64,000 bases of DNA from Planktothrix sp. FACHB-1365 (GTDB lineage Bacteria; Cyanobacteriota; Cyanobacteriia; Cyanobacteriales; Microcoleaceae): assembly GCF_014697575.1 (NCBI RefSeq), contig NZ_JACJSC010000016.1, forward strand, positions 61,922 through 125,921, written 5' to 3'. Shown here piece by piece: positions 51,982 through 61,196 of the stretch (position 1 is its first letter; each line of letters begins with the position of its first letter). Both the position numbers and the translations under genes were made by a program. Under the pieces are notes generated by a model that was not told where the DNA came from, searched no databases, and was given only the letters and a program-made list of their open reading frames with translations.

Positions 51982-52455
51982 ATGATGGAAACCAACAATA
52001 TTTTTAAAGGGGCATCAGCACCGACATCACAATTTACCACTCATGAAACAGAAAATGCAATGAGTAGTAATCAGGGTCACGTCGGTTTTTTGAAAACTAT
52101 TTTTCCGTCTCGAAAAATTTATATTCGTCAAGAACCTTCACCCAAGGCTGTCTCTATAGGTGCGGGAAAATTAGATGATCGAGTGATCATACTCAAGACG
52201 AATTCTGCTGCTACCAACCAGCCAACCTGGTATTATGTGCAGCATGATCAGTCTGGATTAAAAGGCTGGATTCCCAGTAACAAAGTCTTCGTGTTAAATG
52301 AACCTGACCCAAAAACTTTAGCAAAGTTGCGCGATAAAAAGAGCAGAAAAGCTATTAATCAAGGAGATAATCTCGAATCCTTATCAGCTTATAACAGAAG
52401 CAAAGCCTTAGTCTTTAGTCTTCAATTTATACCCAAATATTACCCCTACCAATAA
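51982..52455 (+). CDS. SH3-domain protein with precursor-like N-terminus
   Basis: 157 residues. The N-terminus (METNN...TSQ...HETENAMSS, taking the second ATG at 51985) resembles the leader of the double-glycine precursor at 53714 (MESNN...TSQ...SETESENAMA), but no GG cleavage motif follows; NQGHVGF stands at that place. Residues ~45-115 form a bacterial SH3-like domain (IYIRQEPSPKAVSIGAGKLDDRVIILK ... WYYVQHDQSGLKGWIPSNKVFVL). The ribosome-binding site GAAGGAAA is the same as at 53714. It could be a former cargo of the NHLP-type exporter, or one exported without cleavage; wall binding through SH3 is plausible. Confidence 0.7.
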   Translation: MMETNNIFKGASAPTSQFTTHETENAMSSNQGHVGFLKTIFPSRKIYIRQEPSPKAVSIGAGKLDDRVIILKTNSAATNQPTWYYVQHDQSGLKGWIPSNKVFVLNEPDPKTLAKLRDKKSRKAINQGDNLESLSAYNRSKALVFSLQFIPKYYPYQ

Positions 52456-52515
52456 TCACTACTGCTCACAATAACACAGGCGATAAACTCGGAATTTCAG
52501 AAATTAGACATCATA

Positions 52516-53376
52516 ATGGATAGGTTATCATATCGTCAGTGGATTGACTCGGAATCTTCTTTGACGAGTGGAGTTGTTCGGAACAAAATAGCGTTTCATC
52601 CGTTTTTTATAAATGGATTGAAAAGAACGGCCACTTCTGGTTTTTGGATCTGTACAGTTGTTGTGCTGACTACTCAGTTGATTTCTCGAATACCCCTTCC
52701 CAACGATGGCAAAGTTGTCGAAATTCAACCTTCCCACTTATTAAATAAGCCTAAATTAAATCATTTAAAGATTTTTTCGATTAATGGTGTTGTCAATTAC
52801 AATGAAGAGCGAAAGATCTCCCGACAATTAGCGACAACCCTTCCGTATCCGGTCAAGCTCATTAGTAATGGTTCTTTGTGTCAAGCTGACGATGGAAACT
52901 GTTCCAAATCAGCCGATTATATCAAAGCTTTTTTAAACCGCTTTGGTAATTTATTGACAGGTCGTGGGAATGAATCAATTATTGAGACGACTAAGAACCT
53001 ATTGCGGGAACAGTTGAGGAGGAAGTTGCCAAATATTCAACTAATTACCTACAGTGAAGGAGGGTTAATCGCTCACGCCGCTATCAGTGATCTTGATCGA
53101 GAGGGAAATTTTGCTCTAAAAAAAATAACTTTGATTTTGATCGGATCTCCGCTTCATCACCAGAAAATTGCTGAACTAGAAGCAATGGTCGGAAAAGTTG
53201 TGATCCTCAATAATCCTCATGATCCTGTTACCTGTTTACAAAATGATGTATTTCAGTGGTCAAGCTGGTTTGATCCTCATTCAAAACTAAAGCAGTGTAT
53301 GATCAATAGCGATCCAGCACAACATTCATTTGAGCTTTACTTAAATCAAGTTGTATCGACTCTTGAAAACAGTTAA
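52516..53376 (+). CDS. Membrane-anchored alpha/beta-hydrolase-like protein
   Basis: 286 residues, not assigned to a named family. One hydrophobic segment near residues 40-60 (TSGFWICTVVVLTTQLIS) could be an anchor. The C-terminal region looks like an alpha/beta hydrolase: ITYSEGGLIAHAAI (nucleophile elbow T-Y-S-E-G with the Ser), LKKITLILIGSPLHH, then VVILNNPHDPVT (acid region) and a late His (DPAQHSFELY). This suggests a lipase or esterase. Its position, 60 bases after the SH3 protein and before the second precursor-like gene, suggests an accessory enzyme or effector of the export locus (inference). Confidence 0.6.
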   Translation: MDRLSYRQWIDSESSLTSGVVRNKIAFHPFFINGLKRTATSGFWICTVVVLTTQLISRIPLPNDGKVVEIQPSHLLNKPKLNHLKIFSINGVVNYNEERKISRQLATTLPYPVKLISNGSLCQADDGNCSKSADYIKAFLNRFGNLLTGRGNESIIETTKNLLREQLRRKLPNIQLITYSEGGLIAHAAISDLDREGNFALKKITLILIGSPLHHQKIAELEAMVGKVVILNNPHDPVTCLQNDVFQWSSWFDPHSKLKQCMINSDPAQHSFELYLNQVVSTLENS

Positions 53377-53526
53377 AGAGATCTCTACAAAACCCAGATT
53401 GAATGATCTTTGTAAATTTAAGCTGTCTATAAATTCTGCCTTGAGATAGATGTTTAAATCATTGAAATACTTAAATCCAGGGTGTTGTACAAGTTGAGAA
53501 ATTTTTAGCCTCAATTTCTCCAAAAT

Positions 53527-53560
53527 CTGCATAAAGCGATCGCCGTTTCACCCATTAGAT
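53527..53560 (+). promoter_or_regulatory. Bipartite promoter-like element, copy B
   Basis: CTGCATAAA, 14 bases identical to copy A, ACCCATTAGAT. It is the upstream of two tandem elements before the leader gene at 53714. It ends about 150 bases before the ATG. Confidence 0.7.
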
Positions 53561-53600
53561 TAACAGAGCAGTTGTTGTTCTCAAATTCAACTTCAAATTG

Positions 53601-53634
53601 CTGCATAAACTCCTCTAAGTTTGACCCATTAGAT
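53601..53634 (+). promoter_or_regulatory. Bipartite promoter-like element, copy C
   Basis: CTGCATAAA, 14 unrelated bases, ACCCATTAGAT. It ends 80 bases before the ATG at 53714, the same spacing as copies A, E and F. The spacer differs from copies A and B, so conservation of the two boxes is not due to simple duplication. Confidence 0.75.
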
Positions 53635-53713
53635 CAGCAGAGGCGTTAATCACCTGAAGTTTGGGAACAACACCTCTACAAAAAGCACACTTGCCAATTG
53701 AAGGAAATTCATC

Positions 53714-54196
53714 ATGGAGAGCAACAATCTTTCTTTTCAAGAACAATCAACGACGACATCACAAATGAGTGAAACCGAGAGCGAAAATGCAATGGCTCAA
53801 GAATTAAATGACTCTGAACTGGATGCGATCGCAGGCGGATGTAGCAGTACCATCACAATTTTACCCGTTAATCGACCGGGATCAACCTTCGTTGAATCGG
53901 ATTCTGGCTTACCCTGTACAATCGGTTTAGCTCGTTCCCAAAGGGGAATAATTCCTAACACATCCGTTACCGTATTACTTAAATCCGTAACACCAGAAAT
54001 AAACGTTCCAAAGGCAGAATTAAATGCTAGAAATGTTCCGATATTTAATCCACTTTCTCCTTTTGCTAAAGCCATTTGCATAAACAACATGGCAAACCAA
54101 AAGATCAGAATCGAACTAACTAAAGGTAACGCTTCATTAAACACGGAAACACTATCATCAATGCGTTTAATATCAGCCTTTAATTTAATTCGCTGA
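53714..54196 (+). pseudogene. Double-glycine leader gene fused to antisense ABC sequence
   Basis: The first ~44 codons encode a leader (MESNNLSFQEQSTTTSQMSE ... ELNDSELDAIAGG) with a classical GG motif for a C39 peptidase exporter, followed by CSST. From about 53850 on, the frame is the exact antisense of the neighbouring ABC gene, so the remaining ~110 residues are not a natural core peptide. The simplest reading is a deletion between two convergent genes that removed the precursor core and the ABC ATPase domain. The leader and its two promoter-like elements are intact. Confidence 0.75.
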
Positions 54197-56058
54197 CTAT
54201 ATTTTTTCGCCCAAGCCGCAAACGCTCGTCCTTCGGCTGCGGATACTCGTAATTTTGAAACGCCATTAATCAATTCTATGGTTAATCCATTAATATCGCC
54301 ATCGGCGGTTTCTTGTTGTCGTTCTTTCCGAATTAAAAGCGTGCTTGATACAATCGTCACAATAACTGCAATTAACGTTAAACCAATACCCACTAAAGCC
54401 AATTGCCAACTATAAAAAAACATTAATGCTAAGTTTAATAACGAAAAAACAGCACTTAATAAGGTGCGTTGGGTTGCACCGCTAAGTTTACTTCTAATTT
54501 GACTAACCGCCATTAATCGTGTTAATAAATCTCCCGACGAATAAGCGCGGAAAAAGGCAGGTTTTAAATTCAGCAGTCGATCCCAAACCGCAGGTTGTAA
54601 AACTCCATCAGCCGCATTTTCCACTCGCAATGATAGAATTGCTTGCGCCATCCCAAAAGCAGATTTACCAATCGCAGTCGCCACTAAAACTAATCCGATT
54701 TGCCATAACAAAAGGCGATTACTATCAGGAATTGCATCATTAACTAAAATAGCTGTTGCTTGCGGTGTTACCATCCCTAATAGGGTTCCGATTATTCCTA
54801 ACCCAATAATTGCAATAATATTTTTTTCATACCCTTTTGTTCCAAATTGAAATAACTCCGCAGTATGACGAATTAAGGGCGGTAACGGTCGATAAAACAT
54901 ATAACTCTCTGGGGAGAGTGTCTGCGCCACTGCTTTTGTAACTCGCGTTCGCGTTCGTTCAACGGGATCAAATAAAACATAACAATTGCCTTTTTCGGGT
55001 AATAAGGCGACAGGCTTTTTATCTGAGTAAGTATAAGCTAATAAAGGGCCGTATTCCTGTTTCCACCAATCCCCCATTAATAAAACACGACGAATTCTAA
55101 ATTGAGACGCATTTGCGATGGCTTCTAATGGCTCTTTTACTCGATTAAAATCTTCAGACTGAGGGGGAGGATTGATAGTAATTCCAAGCACTCGACCGAC
55201 TGGACCCGCCGCAATTAACAACGGTGTTCCTTGTGCAAAAAGTTCGGCTTGGCGAGGATGTAATACTCCGGTTAACTCTCCTAAAGCCGTTTCCGTAACT
55301 TGGTGGTTAAGACGTTCTCGTTCTTGAAATCGGCGAAATTTTTCTTCTTTCTTCTTAATTTCTACGAAGTTTAATAAATAAAATAAAAATTCATGAAATA
55401 GAGTGACTGTTGATAAGGTAATCTCTCCGAAATTTGGCTTTTGACTATCAATTTCAAATGCCTTAATCCCCACTTTTAGCTCAACTTCTTCTTTGGCTAA
55501 AACCCACATTCTAGATCCAAGGGGAAATACAGGAAAAGTTGGGTTTAATTTCAGTTCCTCAATCCCCATCCAACAAACTTCCCCCTGTTGTAATTTTACC
55601 CAAGTAATTGTTTCTGAAGGCGATCGCAATGCTTGACCTTTTTCTAAGGATAAATATTCAGAAGAATCTGCCAACAACATATTATCTGGTGCAGTTAGCT
55701 TTTGTCCTTTTAGCCATTCTCCCCAATGATTGATCCAACTTAATAAAAGAGCTAGACTAGCACTATTACCTGCTTTAATATCTGCTATCAAGTCATCAAT
55801 ATTTAAAGGAATTAATTCGGTTTCTTCTAGTGCGACTGCTAGAATACCTCTTTTTTCTTGAGGATTTGCACCAAATAAGGCTTCTCCTGCCTTAACCTCA
55901 AACAAATATCGACGACTTCCCTTTGATTCTTTGCCTTCAAAAAGAGTTATAAACACAGCTAAAGAACCCGATTGAACGATCCATAAGGTTTGCGGATCGT
56001 TCAATAATAGTAGTTCATTTCCTTTAATTCGATTAACTTTTTGAATCAAATTAACCAT
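53797..56058 (-). CDS. Second NHLP-type ABC export protein, ATPase domain missing
   Basis: 753 residues; intact relatives are several hundred residues longer. An N-terminal cyclic-nucleotide-binding-like domain (~15-110) and a middle linker domain lead to the ABC transmembrane domain (~430-690: NIIAIIGLGIIGTLLGMVTPQA, AVFSLLNLALMFFYSWQLALVGIGLTL). The sequence reads through VDPGRLTGKI, exactly where the ATPase domain should begin, then ends after ~22 residues encoded by the antisense of the leader gene. No Walker A, signature or Walker B motif is present. It is probably non-functional as an ATPase. Encoded 9 bases after the C39 exporter gene. Confidence 0.85.
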   Translation of the reverse strand: MVNLIQKVNRIKGNELLLLNDPQTLWIVQSGSLAVFITLFEGKESKGSRRYLFEVKAGEALFGANPQEKRGILAVALEETELIPLNIDDLIADIKAGNSASLALLLSWINHWGEWLKGQKLTAPDNMLLADSSEYLSLEKGQALRSPSETITWVKLQQGEVCWMGIEELKLNPTFPVFPLGSRMWVLAKEEVELKVGIKAFEIDSQKPNFGEITLSTVTLFHEFLFYLLNFVEIKKKEEKFRRFQERERLNHQVTETALGELTGVLHPRQAELFAQGTPLLIAAGPVGRVLGITINPPPQSEDFNRVKEPLEAIANASQFRIRRVLLMGDWWKQEYGPLLAYTYSDKKPVALLPEKGNCYVLFDPVERTRTRVTKAVAQTLSPESYMFYRPLPPLIRHTAELFQFGTKGYEKNIIAIIGLGIIGTLLGMVTPQATAILVNDAIPDSNRLLLWQIGLVLVATAIGKSAFGMAQAILSLRVENAADGVLQPAVWDRLLNLKPAFFRAYSSGDLLTRLMAVSQIRSKLSGATQRTLLSAVFSLLNLALMFFYSWQLALVGIGLTLIAVIVTIVSSTLLIRKERQQETADGDINGLTIELINGVSKLRVSAAEGRAFAAWAKKYSQRIKLKADIKRIDDSVSVFNEALPLVSSILIFWFAMLFMQMALAKGESGLNIGTFLAFNSAFGTFISGVTDLSNTVTDVLGIIPLWERAKPIVQGKPESDSTKVDPGRLTGKIVMVLLHPPAIASSSESFNS

Positions 56059-56067
56059 CGCTTTTCC

Positions 56068-58287
56068 TCATCCTTCCATAGTGCCAATTAAACGAGCGTA
56101 AGTTCCTTCTTGTCGGCGTAATTCTTCGTGAGTTCCCCGTTGAACAACCTTGCCTTTTTCTAAAACAATAATTTCATCACAATCACGAATTGTACTGAGG
56201 CGATGAGCCACTACAATACAAGAACAACCCCGCCGTCGTAAATTCCGATCAATGATTAATTCTGTTTCTGCATCTAAAGCACTGGTTGCTTCATCTAACA
56301 CTAAAACAGCAGGATTTCTGACTAACGATCTCGCTATTTCTAACCGTTGTCGCTGTCCGCCACTCATGTTCATTCCTCCTTCATTTAAAACAGCATCATA
56401 TCCTCCTGGCATATTTAAAATTAAGTCGTGAATTGCTGCATCTAAACAAGCTTCTACTAAATCTGATTCGGGTATTGTTGCATCCCAAAGGGTCAAATTT
56501 TCTCGCACTGTTCCCGCGAATAAAAAGATATCTTGTTCGACCATTGCTAATGAATTTGCAACAATAGAACGAGGATAATGCGATCGCGGAACACCATCAA
56601 ATAAAATTTGTCCTGACCAAGGTGCGTAAAGTCCTGTCACCAACTTTGCAACCGTTGATTTTCCAGAACCACTACCCCCCACTAACGCCACTCTTTCCCC
56701 TGGTTTTAAACTTAAACTTAAATTTTCAATCAAAGGAGAATCTAAGCGATTATAGCCAAAACTAACATTGCGTAATTCAATATAACCTTCAAGTTGAAAT
56801 GAGTCCTGACTAATCAAAAATAATGGAGAATTAGCAACCTTTTCCCCTTGACTCATTCTGTCTGCTTCCGAATCAACTGGATTTTGCAAAACATCATCAA
56901 GTCGGTTTAAATCTGCCTCTAATTCTTGCAGGGTACTGCCAAAATTAACAAGATTATTAACAGGTGTTAGAAATTGCTGGGTTAGACTTTGATAAGCAAT
57001 CAACATTCCAATACTTAAATTACCGTTCATCACCCTTAAACCCCCAATAATTAAAATAGAGGCAGTCGCCAAAGCTGTTAAAAATGTGGGTAATATTGAT
57101 AGCATTTGAGTAGGTAATGCTAACTCTTGTTGAGCGTTGAGCATCTTGGCATAATATCCAGCAAATTTAGAAAATAAATCAAGTTCTAAACCACTGGCTT
57201 TGATAGTTTCTATTGATTGAATACCACTGACTGCAACGCCACCTACTTTCCCGCTTTCTTGGGCAAGTCTAGTGTTTGTATCAACATGACTACGGGATAA
57301 AGATTGCAAAGCAAAGAAGTTTAAAGCTGCAAACAGAATCGCTACACTGGTTAATACCGAGTCATAGAGAAACATAATAGCAGCATAGAAAACTATCATT
57401 ATAGAATCGATTACTGTTGTTGCTAATCTTCCCGATAAAATATCAGCTACTTTGTCATTTAATTGACTGCGACTGCTAATTTCTCCTGCAAACCGTTGAG
57501 CATAAAATCCGACGGGTAAGCGCAATGTATGCCAGAGAAATTGTCCTGACATGGAAACAGAAAGTTTAATCAAAAGTCGCCGGAGATAAAAAAGTCGTAA
57601 CTTAGCGAGTAAGCCTTGGGCGATCGCTGCAAATAACATGACCAGAATTAAGGGACGCAACCAATCAATTCGATTTTGAACCAGAATTTCATCAATAAAA
57701 ACTTGACTAAAGGCTGGAATTGCCAACCGGGGAATTGTTAGTAATAATCCGGCGATTAAACAATAGGCGATCGCCCAGCCAGAACTTTTCAATCGTGAAC
57801 TTAGAGTCCGAACAATACTTGGCTTTTTACCAATTTTTTTAAACTGGGTTCCTCGTTCAAAAATTAAAACGACTCCCGTATAAGCTTGCCTAAATTCTTC
57901 TAGAGAAACCGTTCTTTTACCGGAAGCCGGATCGTTAAGATAAACGCGATTTTTCCCCAACCCTTCTACAACTAAAAAATGGTTAAAATTCCAGAAAACA
58001 ATATAAGGAGGAGAAACAGTTTTTAGATCGTCAAAAGGCTTTTTAAACCCCTTGGCTTCTAAGCCATAAAGTCGGGCAGCTTTCAGGATATTAGAAGCTT
58101 TGCTCCCGTCTCTGGAAACGCCACACTCTCGCCGTAGTTCAGCTAAAGGGACAATTCGACCATAATAGCTGAGGATAATTCCTAAAGCCGCAGCGCCGCA
58201 TTCCACTGCTTCCATTTGTAATAATATTGGAGTATGAACGCGGCTAGGTCGGCGATTTGTTAGTAATTTAATCAAAGCTAAAGTCAT
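56068..58287 (-). CDS. NHLP-type C39 peptidase/ABC exporter
   Basis: 739 residues combining leader cleavage and export. The N-terminal C39 peptidase has Cys in QMEAVECGAAALGIILSYYG and His/Asp in FNHFLVVEGLGKNRVYLNDPASG. The ABC transmembrane domain spans ~165-450. The ATPase domain has Walker A VGGSGSGKST, signature MSGGQRQRLEIARSL, Walker B VLVLDEATSALD and the H-loop VVAHRLST, all intact. It should cut precursors after a double glycine and pump the cargo out together with the HlyD-like adaptor encoded upstream. It is in the five- to six-gene minus-strand operon that starts at 63004. Confidence 0.93.
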   Translation of the reverse strand: MTLALIKLLTNRRPSRVHTPILLQMEAVECGAAALGIILSYYGRIVPLAELRRECGVSRDGSKASNILKAARLYGLEAKGFKKPFDDLKTVSPPYIVFWNFNHFLVVEGLGKNRVYLNDPASGKRTVSLEEFRQAYTGVVLIFERGTQFKKIGKKPSIVRTLSSRLKSSGWAIAYCLIAGLLLTIPRLAIPAFSQVFIDEILVQNRIDWLRPLILVMLFAAIAQGLLAKLRLFYLRRLLIKLSVSMSGQFLWHTLRLPVGFYAQRFAGEISSRSQLNDKVADILSGRLATTVIDSIMIVFYAAIMFLYDSVLTSVAILFAALNFFALQSLSRSHVDTNTRLAQESGKVGGVAVSGIQSIETIKASGLELDLFSKFAGYYAKMLNAQQELALPTQMLSILPTFLTALATASILIIGGLRVMNGNLSIGMLIAYQSLTQQFLTPVNNLVNFGSTLQELEADLNRLDDVLQNPVDSEADRMSQGEKVANSPLFLISQDSFQLEGYIELRNVSFGYNRLDSPLIENLSLSLKPGERVALVGGSGSGKSTVAKLVTGLYAPWSGQILFDGVPRSHYPRSIVANSLAMVEQDIFLFAGTVRENLTLWDATIPESDLVEACLDAAIHDLILNMPGGYDAVLNEGGMNMSGGQRQRLEIARSLVRNPAVLVLDEATSALDAETELIIDRNLRRRGCSCIVVAHRLSTIRDCDEIIVLEKGKVVQRGTHEELRRQEGTYARLIGTMEG

Positions 58288-58359
58288 GGGATTTTATAGT
58301 TTTACGATGGGGGACTAAGCGAAATAAAAAATAAAATTAACCAAATTATTTTTACTAAT

Positions 58360-59979
58360 TTAATAAACGCCAGTCAACGATCTAAAAATAGGAATTACAT
58401 AAGAAATCGGGGCTAATTCTCCAATTTGGACTCGAACTTGGGTGGTTGTACCCGAAGAAATTTTAAGTGGGGGGCCATTAGAAGAAGACCATTTATAGCC
58501 ACTAATTGTATTCGGATCTTTTTCTAATTCAACAAAGACCTGCACCAAAGCACCGCTTTTAGATATGCCTTCGGCGAGGGTATTTGCTAACTGTTCATTA
58601 CCAATAATTGCCGACATATCTTGACTGGTTACAGGAAAAGAAGAAACTTGAGTTACTTTTCCAACAATCCCGCCGTAACGTTCTCGTTTAACAATACTAG
58701 GAGTCACTTGTACAGTCATTCCTGGTTTAATTTGCTTACCATCTTTGTCAGCTAAATAAACCAAACTAACCATTTTGGCGTTCGGATCTTCTGCTTCCAA
58801 CGACCCTAGACGGACTCCCGAATTAAGAACTTGACCAGGAACAGCACTCACTTCTAAAATTCGACCATCATATTGACTAATAATTTTGCTTTCGCCGGAT
58901 AATTGTCGTTCTAGTTGGGCTATTTTACGTTTAACTTCTTCAATTTGATTCGTTTGGTTAAGCGATTTTTCTAAATCTTGTTGAGTTAATTTTGAAGCTT
59001 GAGCTTCTAGGTCTTTAATTTTAGTTTTGATTTCATCAATTTTGTTCAGATTTTGTAAATAATCTCGTTCGGTATTTGTTTTTTGAACTTCAATTTCTTG
59101 GATACTGTTTTTGATTTCGTTGACTTTATTAAGATTTTGAAGAAACTGGCGATCGCTATTGGTTTTTTGGACATCGAGTTCCTTCAATTGAGTTTCGATA
59201 TCTGATACTTGCATTTGAGCGTCTAATACTTCCCGTTTGGCTTGCAACAGGACATCTTGACTAATCGCTTTTTCCTGCTCAAAAAGATGTATACGCGCTT
59301 CAAAACGCTCTTGCAAAGTTTGTAATAAAGTCTCAATTTGTTGCTTGCGTTGCATCAGACTTTCTCGTTTTTCTGCGATCGCAGCTAGATTTTGTTGATA
59401 GAGTTTTGGTGTAATTTCTTCTCGCTGCAAACTCTCCACAAGACTTTGACGTTTTTGTTCCAGGGCTGCTCGATTTTCTTGGTACAATCTCGGTGTCACT
59501 GACTCTCGACGCAAAGATTCTTCCAAGTCTTTTTGCTGCTGATTTAATGTTTTTAATTCAAGTTCAATCTGTTGCTTTTGTAGTTTATTTGTATCTTGGT
59601 TCTGTGCTTGGAGTTGAGTTAATTTAGCTTTTTCTTGCTCTAGTTGTTGTTGGATATCGTATTTATCAATTACACCAATTTCTTCGCCTTTTTTAATTAC
59701 ATCTCCTGGCTTAATATTGAGCTTCATTAATTGACCATTACTAGGCGCTTGAAATTGCACGACACGGCGGGGCTGAATTAACACCCCTTGACCGTTTACA
59801 CTAACCGGAATTCGCCCCACTACACTCCAAGTTCCAGCAACAGCCACTAAAAGACCAACGGTACCCAAAGGTAACCAAGCTCTAGGACTAACCACTTGCA
59901 TCATTTGGTCAAGTCTTTCGGGAGAGGATAGCCGTTCTAAAGCTTCTTGGCTAAAAATTTGGTTGTTTTTCGTTTGCAT
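58360..59979 (-). CDS. HlyD-like membrane-fusion adaptor of NHLM peptide export
   Basis: 539 residues. One TM helix near residues 36-55 (LPLGTVGLLVAVAGTWSVVG) is followed by a beta barrel/lipoyl half (GVLIQPRRVVQFQAPSNGQLMKLNIKPGDVIKKGEEIGVID), a very long coiled coil (~95-345) with internal repeats (KTNSDRQFLQNLNKVNEIK / KTNTERDYLQNLNKIDEIK), and the second lipoyl half (SQYDGRILEVSAVPGQVLNSG). It bridges the inner-membrane ABC exporter to the outer envelope. The 72-base gap to the exporter is AT-rich but operon-like. Confidence 0.92.
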   Translation of the reverse strand: MQTKNNQIFSQEALERLSSPERLDQMMQVVSPRAWLPLGTVGLLVAVAGTWSVVGRIPVSVNGQGVLIQPRRVVQFQAPSNGQLMKLNIKPGDVIKKGEEIGVIDKYDIQQQLEQEKAKLTQLQAQNQDTNKLQKQQIELELKTLNQQQKDLEESLRRESVTPRLYQENRAALEQKRQSLVESLQREEITPKLYQQNLAAIAEKRESLMQRKQQIETLLQTLQERFEARIHLFEQEKAISQDVLLQAKREVLDAQMQVSDIETQLKELDVQKTNSDRQFLQNLNKVNEIKNSIQEIEVQKTNTERDYLQNLNKIDEIKTKIKDLEAQASKLTQQDLEKSLNQTNQIEEVKRKIAQLERQLSGESKIISQYDGRILEVSAVPGQVLNSGVRLGSLEAEDPNAKMVSLVYLADKDGKQIKPGMTVQVTPSIVKRERYGGIVGKVTQVSSFPVTSQDMSAIIGNEQLANTLAEGISKSGALVQVFVELEKDPNTISGYKWSSSNGPPLKISSGTTTQVRVQIGELAPISYVIPIFRSLTGVY

Positions 59980-60034
59980 AGATTAACCCTTATTTAAACA
60001 TACAAAAAGTTGTCTGTAATCTGTTTTATTAACT

Positions 60035-61144
60035 TTAAAACAGCACTTTTAAGCGTTGCAGCATCCAATTAAATCTAGCACCTCCGAGCGTAATGTTATC
60101 GATTTCATCCAGATCAATCTCGTCGGAGTAAGACAAATTTTCTGATAATTCCTGCCCGATTCGGTAGGAATCTCTGCCGTAACCCAGTCGGCTAATCAGT
60201 CCTTGGAGTCGGGCTGACAATAACATCGCAATTACTCGGTAAAAACGGGAAGCCCTAGCGGGATTTTGCTGAAGTTTAATTAATAAATACTCTTTCTTAA
60301 TGCTTAAAAGCTGTAAATTTTCTAAAGCTTTGTAAGTATAATTTGATAAACGTGCATCGATTAAAGCGGTGTCGCCTAAAATTTCTCCTTTACTAATTTT
60401 GCTGATTTCATATCCTGGTGAGAAGTTAATATGATCTTCAGTTTCTAAAATCGAAAAAAGGCGGGTTAGGGAACTTTTGTTTTCTTCACTGAAAGAAACA
60501 GATACGCTTCCCCGTAACAAGATATAGATTTTTTCTACGGGTTGCCCACTTTGAATTAAAATAGTATCTGTAGAACATTCTTCGATTTGGCTATGTTGAA
60601 TCATCCAATCAATATCGCTATCGTTTAGTTCACCAAATAGTAAGGGAACATCTTGCAACGGTGGAATTTTTAAATTCCGATTTTGTGTAAATTTTTTGAC
60701 GAGATGTTCAAAGCGGTTTAAGAGTAAAATGGCGATCGCATGATAAAAGCGAGAAGCAAATTCTGAATTTTGATTTAATCTAGCTAAAAGCTTTTGGTAG
60801 GGGAAAGCTAAAACTACCGAATTTTCAATTGCTTTAACGGTAATTGCTGACGGAATCATATTAAAAAAAGACAATTCACCCAGCACCTCTCCACTGGTAA
60901 CTTGAGCTATTTCCTCTTCTAAGTTCACGAAATTTTCCAAAACAGCAAACGCACTTGCTAAAGCACTTCTTGAGTCCGCTTGAATCGTAACACTAAAAGC
61001 CCCTTCCAGAACGATATAAAAGGTTTCAATTGCTCTTTGTTGTCGAATCAATACAGTACCAGCAGCAACTTCTTGCCGATCTCCGTTGGCGATCATCCAA
61101 CGAATATCACTTTTACTCAATTGTTCAATTAAAACTTTTTTCAT
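60035..61144 (-). CDS. Protein with two cyclic-nucleotide-binding domains
   Basis: 369 residues with two consecutive cNMP-binding domains: TVLIRQQRAIETFYIVLEGAFSV and ISKGEILGDTAL-type phosphate cassettes in each half (VTSGEVLGELSFF in the first; ISKGEILGDTALI in the second). There is no DNA-binding domain or enzyme domain, so it may be an allosteric subunit for the ABC exporter, whose second ABC protein also carries a cNMP-like N-terminus. I chose the ATG at 61144; a TTG 15 codons upstream (61189) is also open. The Arg that holds the cyclic phosphate is not evident in either cassette, so ligand binding is uncertain. Confidence 0.82.
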   Translation of the reverse strand: MKKVLIEQLSKSDIRWMIANGDRQEVAAGTVLIRQQRAIETFYIVLEGAFSVTIQADSRSALASAFAVLENFVNLEEEIAQVTSGEVLGELSFFNMIPSAITVKAIENSVVLAFPYQKLLARLNQNSEFASRFYHAIAILLLNRFEHLVKKFTQNRNLKIPPLQDVPLLFGELNDSDIDWMIQHSQIEECSTDTILIQSGQPVEKIYILLRGSVSVSFSEENKSSLTRLFSILETEDHINFSPGYEISKISKGEILGDTALIDARLSNYTYKALENLQLLSIKKEYLLIKLQQNPARASRFYRVIAMLLSARLQGLISRLGYGRDSYRIGQELSENLSYSDEIDLDEIDNITLGGARFNWMLQRLKVLF

Positions 61145-61196
61145 CAGCTTAGAGTTGGGGTATAAATTTTGGGTTAATCCGAGCAGCAAACCATTT

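Noticed and set aside
53714..54196. A complete 160-aa secreted peptide precursor
   Set aside because: Only the first ~44 codons are a plausible leader. The rest is exactly antisense to the ABC exporter gene, whose own frame matches its family, so the remainder is not a natural core.
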